In this document: positions 31,732 through 40,685 of the stretch, one piece after another
Numbering within the stretch: the first letter of the stretch is position 1
Layout: each line of letters begins with the position of its first letter
Assembly (NCBI GenBank): GCA_000435835.1
Contig: FR883428.1
Span: 53,288 to 111,083, forward strand
DNA length: 57,796 nt
Source: Clostridium sp. CAG:221
Lineage (GTDB): Bacteria > Bacillota > Clostridia > Clostridiales > Clostridiaceae
Direction of reading: 5' to 3'
Made by a program: the position numbers and the translations under genes
Notes under the pieces: generated by a model
What the model saw: only the letters and a program-made list of their open reading frames with translations
Database searches by the model: none
What the model was told of the DNA's origin: nothing

Positions 31732-32148
31732 ATGGCAGTTACAAAAATAGAGGAATTAAAGAAGTTATCAAAAGGAATTGAGGTAGAGTTACCAGGTTGG
31801 GATGAAACGCCGTTTATTTGCAAATTAAAAAGGCCAAGCTTATTAAATTTAGCAGGAAATGGACAAATACCAAATGAATTATTAAATGCAGCTTATATTG
31901 TTTTTAATGGATCTAGTGATAAAAGAGATGTTGTTAGCTTAAAAGAAAGAAATGAATTATTCACTATTGTTGCAAAAGCTGCCATGGTGGAGCCTACTTT
32001 TGAAGAATTACAGGAAATAGGTTTAGAGTTGACAGATTTACAATTAATGCAAATATTTAACTTTACACAAGTGGGGTTAAATGGGCTTATATCCTTTCGT
32101 ACAAAGCAGTCAAATATTAAGAATACTGAGAATAAGCGAAAAGTATAA
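31732..32148 (+). CDS. tail assembly chaperone, short form (gpG-like)
   Basis: 138 residues: EVELPGWDETPFICKLKRPS and LELTDLQLMQIFNFTQVGLN are typical of Firmicute tail chaperones that coat the tape measure before tube assembly. It overlaps the next reading frame by 68 bases, which suggests a fused long form made by frameshifting. ATG behind AAGGAGGG. Confidence 0.8.
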   Translation: MAVTKIEELKKLSKGIEVELPGWDETPFICKLKRPSLLNLAGNGQIPNELLNAAYIVFNGSSDKRDVVSLKERNELFTIVAKAAMVEPTFEELQEIGLELTDLQLMQIFNFTQVGLNGLISFRTKQSNIKNTENKRKV

Positions 32149-32389
32149 TGAAAGACCTAGTAAGGTTATGGGGATAGAAAATACAGCAGAAGCATTTAAA
32201 TTTGATGAAGCATGTATGTATATACTGTCTAATAAATCTACTAGGGAAGTAACTCGAAATGGAAAACAATATATAGAAGAATACTGGATTAACAAGCCTA
32301 AATGGAATGATGTAATTGAAGAAAAGAGAACAAATAACTCTGAATTAATTGCAGCAATGCAAGAAAATTTGAAGAAGTATAAAAAATAA
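32081..32389 (+). CDS. tail assembly chaperone, T extension (frameshift product)
   Basis: This frame encodes LRILRISEKYNERPSKVMGI and FKFDEACMYILSNKSTREV, the well-conserved second part of tail chaperones (PS-x-xLG followed by FDEAC). It has no ribosome site, and its frame is closed by TAA just upstream of 32081. It is +1 relative to the preceding gene. Translation therefore probably needs a +1 shift in 32081-32148, giving a gpGT-like fusion that recruits tube subunits. Confidence 0.7.
   Translation: MGLYPFVQSSQILRILRISEKYNERPSKVMGIENTAEAFKFDEACMYILSNKSTREVTRNGKQYIEEYWINKPKWNDVIEEKRTNNSELIAAMQENLKKYKK
32095..32098 (+). other. candidate +1 ribosomal frameshift site
   Basis: In the short-form frame the codons are TCC TTT CGT. 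Phe-tRNA on TTT can slip +1 to TTC, helped by a following CGT arginine codon, which is rare in AT-rich clostridia. The joined product reads NGLISF then VQSSQILRILRISEKY. Inferred; other points in the overlap are not excluded. Confidence 0.4.
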
Positions 32390-32451
32390 AGGAAAATTTC
32401 ATAAAATGTAGAATAATTATTAATGATAAATTAAATAAAGGGGTTTAATGA

Positions 32452-33057
32452 ATGAAAAAATTATTAATTATTTTACTAATGGGAATTAGTCTTGTAGGTT
32501 GTGGAAATACAGCAAATAAAAACGAAACTGCAGATAAAACAGTAACTATTGATTCTCAAGATAATGTTGAAACAAGTACTGATGAAAATACTACTTCAAA
32601 TGAAATTGTAGAAACTGAGTATCTTAATGAAGGAGAAAAATTCCTAGCTGACACAGAAAAAGGTCAATATGAATTTACTGTTTTAAGTGCTGAGTATTTA
32701 GGAGTTCATTCTGGGGATACTAATAATGATCAAAGATTGAAAATTACCTTCGAGATAGATAACATTTCATTTAATGGGAGAGCATTAGACAGTAGTGGTA
32801 ATGAAGTAGAAACAGGTTGCGTAGCAATTGAGGCTAGAGATCTAAAGGTAAAAGATGATAGTAATTACATTTTAGAGGTAATGTCTACTGGCTGGGATAA
32901 TGATATGACTAATTATGATGTTGATGTAGCTAAGGGCGAAAAGGTAATTAAAACATATACTTGGAAGTTGAGAGATGTTAATACAGAATATGTTTATATA
33001 AGTTTCTCAAGAATGACTGATGAGAATAAGGAATTTAAAGTAAAAGTTAATAGATAA
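32452..33057 (+). CDS. prophage-encoded lipoprotein, DUF4352-like
   Basis: 201 residues with a lipoprotein signal: KK, hydrophobic LLIILLMGISLVG and the lipobox LVGC (Cys17). A Thr/Asn/Glu linker follows, then a beta-sandwich domain (FLADTEKGQYEFTVLSAEYL, LKITFEIDNISFNGRALD) like the DUF4352/telokin-like extracellular fold. Anchored outside the membrane of the lysogen. It interrupts the tail operon between chaperone and tape measure and carries its own terminator, so it is a moron gene. Superinfection exclusion is an attractive guess; no clear promoter seen. Confidence 0.8.
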   Translation: MKKLLIILLMGISLVGCGNTANKNETADKTVTIDSQDNVETSTDENTTSNEIVETEYLNEGEKFLADTEKGQYEFTVLSAEYLGVHSGDTNNDQRLKITFEIDNISFNGRALDSSGNEVETGCVAIEARDLKVKDDSNYILEVMSTGWDNDMTNYDVDVAKGEKVIKTYTWKLRDVNTEYVYISFSRMTDENKEFKVKVNR

Positions 33058-33073
33058 TTAAATATATAAATTT

Positions 33074-33105
33074 AAAAAGAGCTTTCGTAAGAAGGCTCTT
33101 TTTTT
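33074..33105 (+). terminator. terminator of the lipoprotein gene
   Basis: A 10-bp stem (AAGAGCTTTC with GAAGGCTCTT) and a GTAA tetraloop are followed by seven T. A strong intrinsic terminator placed before the tape measure gene. Confidence 0.9.
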
Positions 33106-33132
33106 GTTCTATCAAGAAAAGAGGTGAGAAGA

Positions 33133-36100
33133 ATGAGTATTAATGTTGGTACAGCAGAAGCTTATTTAAATCTTAATTACAATGGATTTACACAAGGCAT
33201 ACAAACTGCTACACAACAGCTTAATACATTTATGGATAACACTCAAAGCTCTGGAGATAGAATAGAAGCTTTAGGTGGAGCAAGTACAAGTGTTGGAGGA
33301 ACATTGACAAAAACACTTACACCAGCAGTAACAGCAATCGGTGCTGCAAGTGTTAAAGTTGCTGCTGACTTTGAAGAAGGAATGTCACAAGTACAAGCTA
33401 TTTCAGGTGCTACTGGGGAAGATATGGAACTCTTAAGTGCAAAAGCTAAAGAGTTAGGGGCAAACACTAAGTTTAGTGCAACAGAAGCAAGTGAAGCATT
33501 TAGTTATATGGCTATGGCTGGATGGAAAACGACAGATATGCTTGCTGGTATAACAGGAATAATGGATTTAGCAGCTGCAAGTGGTGAAAATCTTGGAGTC
33601 GTATCAGACATTGTGACTGATGCTTTAACAGCATTTGGATTAAGTGCAAGTGATAGTGGACATTTTGCTGATGTATTAGCAGCTGCAAGTAGTAATGCAA
33701 ATACTAATGTAAGTATGCTTGGAGAATCATTTAAATACATAGCACCAGTTGCTGGTTCAATGAATTACTCTATTGAAGAGACGGCCGTTGCACTAGGAAT
33801 ACTTGCAAATAACGGAATTAAAGCTAGTCAAGCAGGTACAACTTTAAGATCTGGACTTGCTCAGTTATTAAAACCTAGTGACACTGTTGTTGCTGCATTA
33901 AGCAAAATTGGATTGTGGGTTGATAGGTCCGAGGAAGGACTAGAAGATTTAAACTTAGCAATAATGAATACTGATGGAACATCTAAAACATTAACAGAAA
34001 CAATGGATACTTTAAGAAGTGCATTTAGTGGTTTAGATGAAGCTCAGAAATCTCAATTAGCTGCACAAATATTTGGTACAGAAGCTATGTCAGGATATTT
34101 GGCAATTATTAATACCAGTGAAGAAGATTATAATAAATTAACAAATGCAATTAATAATTGTGATGGTGCAACTGCAAAAATGGCTGAAACTATGCAAGAT
34201 AACTTAAAAGGTAAAATAACACAATTAAAATCTGCATTAGAAGGTGCTGGAATTGCTATTGGTGAAAAATTGATGCCTGCTTTAACTGATATAGTTAAAG
34301 GTATAACTAATACTGTTTCATCTTTCAATAAGTTAGATGAAGGAACTCAAAAATCAATTGTTAAGTTTGGTCTTATAGCAGCTGCGGCCGGACCAGTAAT
34401 AAGTGTAATTGGAAAATTAGTTACTGGTATTGGTGCATTAGTTAATATATTTAGTGCAGCAAGTGGAGCAGTAGTTGCAATGTCAAGTGTGCTTACTCCG
34501 TTGGGTGTTGTTGTTGGAACAGTAGCAGCTGGAGTACTTTTATGGAAGAAAAACCAAGATTTGATGAATGGCACTGTGCTTGATTCAAAAGAAAATATGG
34601 GATTATTTGAAAGAGCTTTAGCTTCACTACAAGGAGAAACAGTTTATACGAAAGAAGAATTGCAAGAATTAGGTTATACATTTGATGATATAACAGATGT
34701 TAATAAAGACTTACAAGATGCAATTTATGAAAGTAAAAGAGATTTAGCTGATTTTAAAATGGTATTGCATGATACCACATTAGATAATACATTTACTCAG
34801 GAAGAAGCAAATAATTTAGTTAGCAGGGTAGATGGTGCTTTCCAGAGTTGCCTTGAAGCTATTGAAGAAAAGTATGGTGCCACACAAGATGCTATGAGTG
34901 AAATGTTCTCAGTAGATGGTGTTATAAATGAAAATGAAAGCAAAATATTAACTTGGTATCAAACACAGCAGGATCAAATGACAGCTAAAGCTTCTCAACT
35001 TCAAGAAGAAATTAATCAAATAATTGCAAATAGGACTGCTAATGGAGGAGAACTTACTGAGCAAGAAATTAATCAAATTCAGAATAGATATGCAAAAATA
35101 AAGCAAATTGAATTAGATTGTCTAGCTGATAATGAATATGAAAGAATAAGAGCTCAACAAGAATTTATTTTAGAATCTAATGATTTAGATTTAGAAGGGC
35201 TTTCAGAGTTAGTTAAGAACAGGCGTGAGAAATATGATGAACAAAATAAAGATGTTTTAGCTAATTATAATACTCAAATTGAGTATTTAAAAAACCATTT
35301 AGGAGAAATGGATTATGAAACTAGAATTGCAGCAGAAGCTCAAATAGAACAATTAGAAAAAGATAGAGATAAAGAACTTGAAGTTAATCGTGAGTATTAT
35401 AGTAAAGATATTGATTATGTAAGAGAACATTATGGAGATTTGGTTGACCAAATAGATTTATATTCAGGAAATGTAAAAAGCAGAAAAGATAGACATTATG
35501 AAGAATTATTAAATAAAGATTTACAATACTATGCTAATACACAAGCTATAACAGAAACTGGACTTACAACTTTATATAATACTACTACTGGAACATGGGA
35601 TATGGTATATGCAAAAGTAGATGAAACAACAGGTCAATTAGTAGGGATATACGATATTCAGACGGGGAAAGTAAAAGCTATGACAGAAGAAATAGCTGAA
35701 TCATTAACTAATGAAGCTAGGGAATGGTATAATTTACAAGATTCAACGGTAGCGGTAGCAATAGCAATGGGGCAAGCATGGGTTGACTCAACTGGTAGAA
35801 TTGTTAATGCTAATGGTGATGTAATTGGCTCACTTAGAAATGTAACAGATAACGCTAATGGTACAAAATCAGCTCTTATTGATTTAGATGGTAGAACTTA
35901 TAGAGTTAATGTGGATGGCGATGGAGCAATAACTATTCTTGGAGACATACAAAATAGAGTTAATAGTTTACCTAGTAGAAAAGATATATCAATCAATGTT
36001 TATCAAAATGGCAATACGCCTTTAGGTGGGCCAGTATCAATAGAAGAAGAAAAAAACAACTATGCAACTGGAACTGAAAATGCAATGCCTGGTATATCTT

Positions 36101-36429
36101 CAGTTGCAGAATATGGGCCAGAGTTAGTATTAGGGAATGATAGTGCAAGTTTATATACTTCAAGGTCAGTAGTTGGATTAGAAGGTGGAGAAACTATTTA
36201 TAATGCAAGGCAAACTAGTGATATTTTAAGAGGCATGGATAGTTCATCTAATGATGATGTTGTAAATGCAATAAATAATACTAATGCTAAATTAGATGTT
36301 TTAGTTAAAAAGATTGATAAGTTAGAAACTGGAAGGTCAATTCATGCAGATGTTATGAATTTTGTAGATCAAGGTTCAAAAAAAGCTAATTTAAATATGA
36401 TAAAAAGAACATTTGAAAGTGTTAAATAG
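33133..36429 (+). CDS. tape measure protein
   Basis: 1098 residues; sets tail length and moves to the host membrane at ejection. Residues about 40-330 match the TP901-type tape measure domain (FEEGMSQVQAISGATGEDME, LGANTKFSATEASEAFSYMA, ALGILANNGIKASQAGTTLR). Hydrophobic stretches lie at about 410-475 (IVKFGLIAAAAGPVISVIGK, VVVGTVAAGVLLW), then long coiled coils (600-760). By the usual 1.5 A per residue, the tail would be about 160 nm. ATG at 33133 behind GAGGTGAG. Confidence 0.93.
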   Translation: MSINVGTAEAYLNLNYNGFTQGIQTATQQLNTFMDNTQSSGDRIEALGGASTSVGGTLTKTLTPAVTAIGAASVKVAADFEEGMSQVQAISGATGEDMELLSAKAKELGANTKFSATEASEAFSYMAMAGWKTTDMLAGITGIMDLAAASGENLGVVSDIVTDALTAFGLSASDSGHFADVLAAASSNANTNVSMLGESFKYIAPVAGSMNYSIEETAVALGILANNGIKASQAGTTLRSGLAQLLKPSDTVVAALSKIGLWVDRSEEGLEDLNLAIMNTDGTSKTLTETMDTLRSAFSGLDEAQKSQLAAQIFGTEAMSGYLAIINTSEEDYNKLTNAINNCDGATAKMAETMQDNLKGKITQLKSALEGAGIAIGEKLMPALTDIVKGITNTVSSFNKLDEGTQKSIVKFGLIAAAAGPVISVIGKLVTGIGALVNIFSAASGAVVAMSSVLTPLGVVVGTVAAGVLLWKKNQDLMNGTVLDSKENMGLFERALASLQGETVYTKEELQELGYTFDDITDVNKDLQDAIYESKRDLADFKMVLHDTTLDNTFTQEEANNLVSRVDGAFQSCLEAIEEKYGATQDAMSEMFSVDGVINENESKILTWYQTQQDQMTAKASQLQEEINQIIANRTANGGELTEQEINQIQNRYAKIKQIELDCLADNEYERIRAQQEFILESNDLDLEGLSELVKNRREKYDEQNKDVLANYNTQIEYLKNHLGEMDYETRIAAEAQIEQLEKDRDKELEVNREYYSKDIDYVREHYGDLVDQIDLYSGNVKSRKDRHYEELLNKDLQYYANTQAITETGLTTLYNTTTGTWDMVYAKVDETTGQLVGIYDIQTGKVKAMTEEIAESLTNEAREWYNLQDSTVAVAIAMGQAWVDSTGRIVNANGDVIGSLRNVTDNANGTKSALIDLDGRTYRVNVDGDGAITILGDIQNRVNSLPSRKDISINVYQNGNTPLGGPVSIEEEKNNYATGTENAMPGISSVAEYGPELVLGNDSASLYTSRSVVGLEGGETIYNARQTSDILRGMDSSSNDDVVNAINNTNAKLDVLVKKIDKLETGRSIHADVMNFVDQGSKKANLNMIKRTFESVK

Positions 36430-36443
36430 GAGGTGGCATAGTA

Positions 36444-37259
36444 GTGTTTACTTTCGATAAAATTATTTTAGGTGGTTTGCAGATTATGCCATCTGAAAAT
36501 TATAGTGCAGATATAAAGGGATTATTTGATAGCGAAAATACAAATAATACAAGCAACCTTATAACTGATGGTGAAAAGCCTGGCTTAATAAAAAGAAACG
36601 CAAAAACAATAACCATAAATGTTTATAAGCTTAAGGATAATTTTAAAGCATTACTTCAATTAAATTATATCTTGGATCAAGGAGAAATAGATTTAGAGTT
36701 CAAAATAGATGAGTTTAATGATATATTTTCTTGTAAAATCCTCAAAGAAAGTGTAGCTTATGACGACTTTGGCAATTGTAGTATCATCTGTAAAATATGT
36801 AGTTCAAACATAGAAAAAAGAGATTTTAACGAATTAACTTTAGAGATGCAATATGAAGGTGGATATAGTTTATCACCTTTAGGATACAGCTTTCCAGTAG
36901 AAGGATATACTTTCAATGAAGTTGTTAAAGGGAATGAAGGTGTAGTAATTAATGAAGGTTATAAAACTGTGTATCCATTGATAGAAATAAAAGGTGAAAC
37001 AAATAGTATAACTGTATCTAATTTAACCACAAACGAAGTATTTAATATCAATACTGATTTAAACACTGAAGAAGTTATATATATTGATTGTAGAAAAGAA
37101 TCAAGAGGCGTATATAAGATAAATTCATTAGGGAAAAAGGTTGATTTATTATCATGTAAAAATGGGGTTTGGATTTCACTTATTAATGGAGAAAATGTAC
37201 TTAACGTAAGTTATGAAGGTACTGCAGAAGTAAAAATTAAGTGGAAGGAGAGTTATTAA
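36444..37259 (+). CDS. distal tail protein (Dit-like)
   Basis: 271 residues, GTG start behind AGGAGGTGG. Beta-rich; the N-terminal part (IILGGLQIMPSENYSADIKG, then a short insert) and the second half with galectin-like strands fit the Sipho_tail/Dit family, the hub ring at the tail tip. It follows the tape measure, as in most Firmicute siphoviruses. Confidence 0.75.
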   Translation: MFTFDKIILGGLQIMPSENYSADIKGLFDSENTNNTSNLITDGEKPGLIKRNAKTITINVYKLKDNFKALLQLNYILDQGEIDLEFKIDEFNDIFSCKILKESVAYDDFGNCSIICKICSSNIEKRDFNELTLEMQYEGGYSLSPLGYSFPVEGYTFNEVVKGNEGVVINEGYKTVYPLIEIKGETNSITVSNLTTNEVFNINTDLNTEEVIYIDCRKESRGVYKINSLGKKVDLLSCKNGVWISLINGENVLNVSYEGTAEVKIKWKESY

Positions 37260-37261
37260 CT

Positions 37262-38317
37262 ATGGAGTTTTTTATAAAGTTATATGATTCTTCGCATTGT
37301 ATTCTAGATGAAGTTTATGAGATTTCAGATATAGAGTATGGATTTACTGTAAATGGCATAGGAAAAGCTATTATAAATGTTCCGTACTATGCTGATAAAA
37401 CTAATGACAGAAATTATAGAATCGGAAATGATGTAGAAATTTATAGAATCGAAGATAATAAAGAAATTTTAGAGTGGTATGGTGTAATTTATAATTCAAT
37501 TCCAAATGGAAGTGATTTAGAAGTTGAATGTTATGGGTATGGAAGAAAAGTACAAGACAGAATGTTCACTCAATATATTACTCAAGGCTCTACAACACTA
37601 AGAGGCACGTATGATAAAGTAATTTACTCCATGTTATCTAATATAAACTCATATATGGACACTGGTATAAGACAAGGAGAAGCTCAATCAAATACTCTAG
37701 AAACAGAAAGAATTATCAATTGGAATGATAATTTTTATGATAAGTTAGATGAGTTTACTACAGATAGTAATTATTATTGGGATATAAATGAAAAAAGAGA
37801 GCTTAATCTTAGTACAAGCATAGGGAGTAACAAAACTTACTATGAGATAAATGATGAAGTAAATGTAGTAGATACAATTAATATAAGTACCAGTGGAGAG
37901 ATATATAATCATGTTATTGCTAAAAATACCTATACTGAAGATGATAGCGATGTAGAAGTAACATTAATAAGCGAAGCCAAAGATGAAGATAGTATAGCCC
38001 TTTATGGCCTTCATAGCAAGGAATTAAGTGTTAATGATATTCACATACAGGCAACACTTGATGAGTATGTAAAAAGGGAGTTGGAAAAATGCAGTAGTCC
38101 TATTTTATCACTTACTTTAGAAGTAAGTAATAGTGGGACTTTTAATATTTTCAATGTAAAAAAAGGTGATGTTGTAACACTTAAATTAAGTAGTTTAAAA
38201 ATGGATACCTCTATAAAGGTATTAGATTATAAAATAAAACCTACTAAAGAAACAATGATAGTTACTTTAGGTAATTGTTATTTCAGAGAAAATAGCGTGC
38301 AAAAATATAGATTTTAA
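37262..38317 (+). CDS. tail hub / tail-associated protein (Tal-like)
   Basis: 351 residues. Gp27-like hub pattern: FIKLYDSSHCILDEVYEISD, GIGKAIINVPYYADKT, LEWYGVIYNSIPNGSDLEVE and KKGDVVTLKLSSLKMD. Plugs the tail tip and anchors fibres. No peptidase or lysin domain is attached, unlike many Tal proteins, so wall digestion must come from elsewhere. The ATG at 37262 lies after GGAGAG; an earlier in-frame start at 37241 overlaps the Dit gene. Confidence 0.75.
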   Translation: MEFFIKLYDSSHCILDEVYEISDIEYGFTVNGIGKAIINVPYYADKTNDRNYRIGNDVEIYRIEDNKEILEWYGVIYNSIPNGSDLEVECYGYGRKVQDRMFTQYITQGSTTLRGTYDKVIYSMLSNINSYMDTGIRQGEAQSNTLETERIINWNDNFYDKLDEFTTDSNYYWDINEKRELNLSTSIGSNKTYYEINDEVNVVDTINISTSGEIYNHVIAKNTYTEDDSDVEVTLISEAKDEDSIALYGLHSKELSVNDIHIQATLDEYVKRELEKCSSPILSLTLEVSNSGTFNIFNVKKGDVVTLKLSSLKMDTSIKVLDYKIKPTKETMIVTLGNCYFRENSVQKYRF

Positions 38318-38329
38318 GGGGATGATTAA

Positions 38330-39247
38330 ATGGCTATAAAGCTTTTTCCATATGCTGATTCTACTGGCGAGATTAAATATTACACAACAGATCATATTGC
38401 AATTAATGGTAAGAATCTAAAAGAAAAAACAATATATTCAAATGGATTAAGTGTGAGTGCTAAAGCAAGTCCAAATTTAAGTGTAAATGTTGCAAGTGGT
38501 CAATGTTCATATAATGGTAAATTCTTAAATAGCACAACTACAGTAAATGTAACTATTAGTGCTAATACTACAAACTACAACCGTTATGATCTAATAGTAG
38601 CAGATTTATCATCAACTGGAAGTATTAAAGTAGTAACTGGTTCGGCTAGTGCTAATCCAACAACTCCAACTGCTGGAAGTAACCAGATAGTTTTAGCAAA
38701 GGTTTTAGTAGGAAGTAATGTAAGCTCAATTCAAGCTAATAATATTACTGACTTAAGATTTTCTACTTCTGGTCAGTATAAAGTTGAGTCTTTAGATACT
38801 TCAATACATCAACTAGAAAATAAAGTATCAGATTTGGAAGCAAATAAATCTACAAGAAGAGAATACTCAGGCAGTGGGGTAGTTAAATCAATAACAATAG
38901 AAACAAATAAAGAAGCTAAAATTAAAAGGCAATATTTAAAGTGTAGTCTTACTGCTGCAGAGTGGAAGTCAGCGTGGGAAAACCTAAACGCTGGAACCAA
39001 TAACAACAATGGAGGTATTTGGATTCCTTTTTATGATGCTGTAAACACAAGCAATGTAATAGATGCTACAATTAATTTTATTGGATTAAATAAATGGGTT
39101 TGGTTAAATCAAGGTAGTTCTAAGATAGGCCAATATGGGATTGGAGGAATAGGAAGTAGTGGATGTTATGCTTTTATAGAGAATAAATTTCCAAACGAAA
39201 CTACCATAGGAATAGATTTTACTATTTGCATTGCGGAAAAATATTAA
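38330..39247 (+). CDS. baseplate/tail fibre protein
   Basis: 305 residues. Residues 1-150 resemble baseplate or receptor-binding shoulder domains (SGQCSYNGKFLNSTTTVNVT, NYNRYDLIVADLSSTGSIKV). A short coiled coil (DTSIHQLENKVSDLEANKST) leads to a C-terminal Gly-rich head with aromatic clusters. Probably a trimeric fibre. ATG behind AAGGGGATGA. Confidence 0.65.
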   Translation: MAIKLFPYADSTGEIKYYTTDHIAINGKNLKEKTIYSNGLSVSAKASPNLSVNVASGQCSYNGKFLNSTTTVNVTISANTTNYNRYDLIVADLSSTGSIKVVTGSASANPTTPTAGSNQIVLAKVLVGSNVSSIQANNITDLRFSTSGQYKVESLDTSIHQLENKVSDLEANKSTRREYSGSGVVKSITIETNKEAKIKRQYLKCSLTAAEWKSAWENLNAGTNNNNGGIWIPFYDAVNTSNVIDATINFIGLNKWVWLNQGSSKIGQYGIGGIGSSGCYAFIENKFPNETTIGIDFTICIAEKY

Positions 39248-39257
39248 GGGGATATTT

Positions 39258-39803
39258 ATGAATATAGTAAGATTTTATGAAGGGTCTATTGTAGAAGATC
39301 CTGATAAAGAATATGAATTATTTAATAAAGTTATTACAAGTGATTGTGAACAAGAATATTACAAAGAAGCTGGCAAAAAGAAAACTTTGATAGAAATACA
39401 AGGGGATAAAATTAAAGAAAGTAAGTCGCTATTAGAAACTTATTTAAATGAACATCCTTTACTAAGTTCGGTAAAAAATAATGTTGAAAAATATTATACC
39501 TGTACTAAAGATAAACAAAATCAGTTGGTTCAAACTCTTTCACTTTATAATTTATCAATTCAAAGTAATACTAAATATAAGTGTATGTGGAATAGTATGG
39601 GACAACCATGTGAGGAATGGACTATTGATGAATTAACAATTTTATCATTTCAGATGCAATCATATGTATACCCATTTATACGCTATCAACAAGATATAGA
39701 AGTTAAAATAATGGAATGTAAAAATAAAGAAGAAGTTGAAATGATTGAGATAGATTATGCAAAAGTTGGTGTTAGCAATGATGAAGAAAACTATGATGAG
39801 TAG
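39258..39803 (+). CDS. DUF4376-like tail protein
   Basis: 181 residues. The opening MNIVRFYEGSIVEDPDKEYE and the helical C-terminus (WTIDELTILSFQMQSYVYPF) recall tail fibre-associated proteins with DUF4376-type ends. Possibly a fibre chaperone or adaptor. ATG at 39258 behind AAGGGGATA. It overlaps the membrane-protein gene by 26 bases. Confidence 0.45.
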   Translation: MNIVRFYEGSIVEDPDKEYELFNKVITSDCEQEYYKEAGKKKTLIEIQGDKIKESKSLLETYLNEHPLLSSVKNNVEKYYTCTKDKQNQLVQTLSLYNLSIQSNTKYKCMWNSMGQPCEEWTIDELTILSFQMQSYVYPFIRYQQDIEVKIMECKNKEEVEMIEIDYAKVGVSNDEENYDE

Positions 39804-40173
39804 TATATTATTTTTTATTTATGGTTTTATGTATTATATAATTGAAGTTCTATATAGAGGATATAGCCATTGGAGTATGTTTTTTCTAGGTGGGTTATGT
39901 GGTGTTATTATTGGCTTGTTGAATGAAAAAAATAAAACTATCAGTGTATTGAAACAAGGCATATATGGCGCCTTAATAGTAACTATATTAGAATTTATAA
40001 TAGGATACATAGTAAATATATTGCTAGGATGGAATATTTGGGACTATTCAAATGTTCCATTTAATTTTTTAGGTCAAATATGCCTACCATTTACTATAAT
40101 ATGGTTTATACTATCTGTGTTTTGTATATATTTAGATGATTTCTTAAGAGAAAAGCTTTTTAAATCTGAATAA
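39778..40173 (+). CDS. CmpB-like (ABC transporter type IV family) membrane protein
   Basis: 131 residues with about four membrane spans (ILFFIYGFMYYIIEVLY, MFFLGGLCGVIIGLL, GALIVTILEFIIGYIV, CLPFTIIWFILSVFCIYL). ILLGWNIWDYSNVPFNFLGQ matches the putative ABC_trans_CmpB family, whose hallmark is LGxxxWDYS followed by FNxxGxI. It is followed by a terminator and lies among tail-fibre genes, so it is a moron or a holin-like accessory protein. Function unknown. Confidence 0.7.
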   Translation: MMKKTMMSSILFFIYGFMYYIIEVLYRGYSHWSMFFLGGLCGVIIGLLNEKNKTISVLKQGIYGALIVTILEFIIGYIVNILLGWNIWDYSNVPFNFLGQICLPFTIIWFILSVFCIYLDDFLREKLFKSE

Positions 40174-40238
40174 AAAAAGAATAAAATTAGAATATTATGT
40201 TGGTATTTTATATGTTAGAATATTAATAGATAAATAAT

Positions 40239-40270
40239 AAGAGTTTTGCGAGAGTGCAAAGCTCTTTTTT
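40239..40270 (+). terminator. intrinsic terminator after the membrane protein gene
   Basis: AAGAG-T-TTTGC pairs with GCAAA-G-CTCTT (T-G wobble in the middle) around a 6-base loop, followed by six T. It separates the first fibre genes from the Ig-like baseplate genes. Confidence 0.85.
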
Positions 40271-40298
40271 ATTTATAAAAAAGGGGGGAAGTGAGCAA

Positions 40299-40685
40299 AT
40301 GATTATTAAGACAACATTAACTATAAATGGTTATAAATCAAAGTTATCACCAAAATTGCAATTATATAAAGGGGATAGCGTTTTTGTGGAGTTCACATTG
40401 CTTAATAGTATAATAAGTTCTATAAATGGAGTTGAAGCTGAAGAAACACTTCCTATAGATCAGTTAGAAACTGTGAAACTTAGGCTTGTAACACCTAATG
40501 GAACTCCAACATTAGAAAGTACTAAAATAGTAGATAATAGAGTCCAGTTTAAAATACTTCCTGAGCATACAACTGAAACTGGAGAATATAGCTTTCAGAT
40601 TATTTGCTATGATTCAGATGATTGTAAATTCCACATTCCACCTGCAACCTATTCAATTGAAAATCCAATAGGTGAGTCAGAATGA
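40299..40685 (+). CDS. Ig-like baseplate protein, BppU N-terminal type
   Basis: 128 residues: TLTINGYKSKLSPKLQLYKG, DSVFVEFTLLNSII, and VKLRLVTPNGTPTLESTKIV are typical of the N-terminal attachment domain of baseplate upper proteins. It lacks any further domain. It is paralogous to the N-terminus of the next protein. ATG at 40299 behind GGGGGGAAGTGAG. Overlaps that gene by four bases. Confidence 0.65.
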   Translation: MIIKTTLTINGYKSKLSPKLQLYKGDSVFVEFTLLNSIISSINGVEAEETLPIDQLETVKLRLVTPNGTPTLESTKIVDNRVQFKILPEHTTETGEYSFQIICYDSDDCKFHIPPATYSIENPIGESE

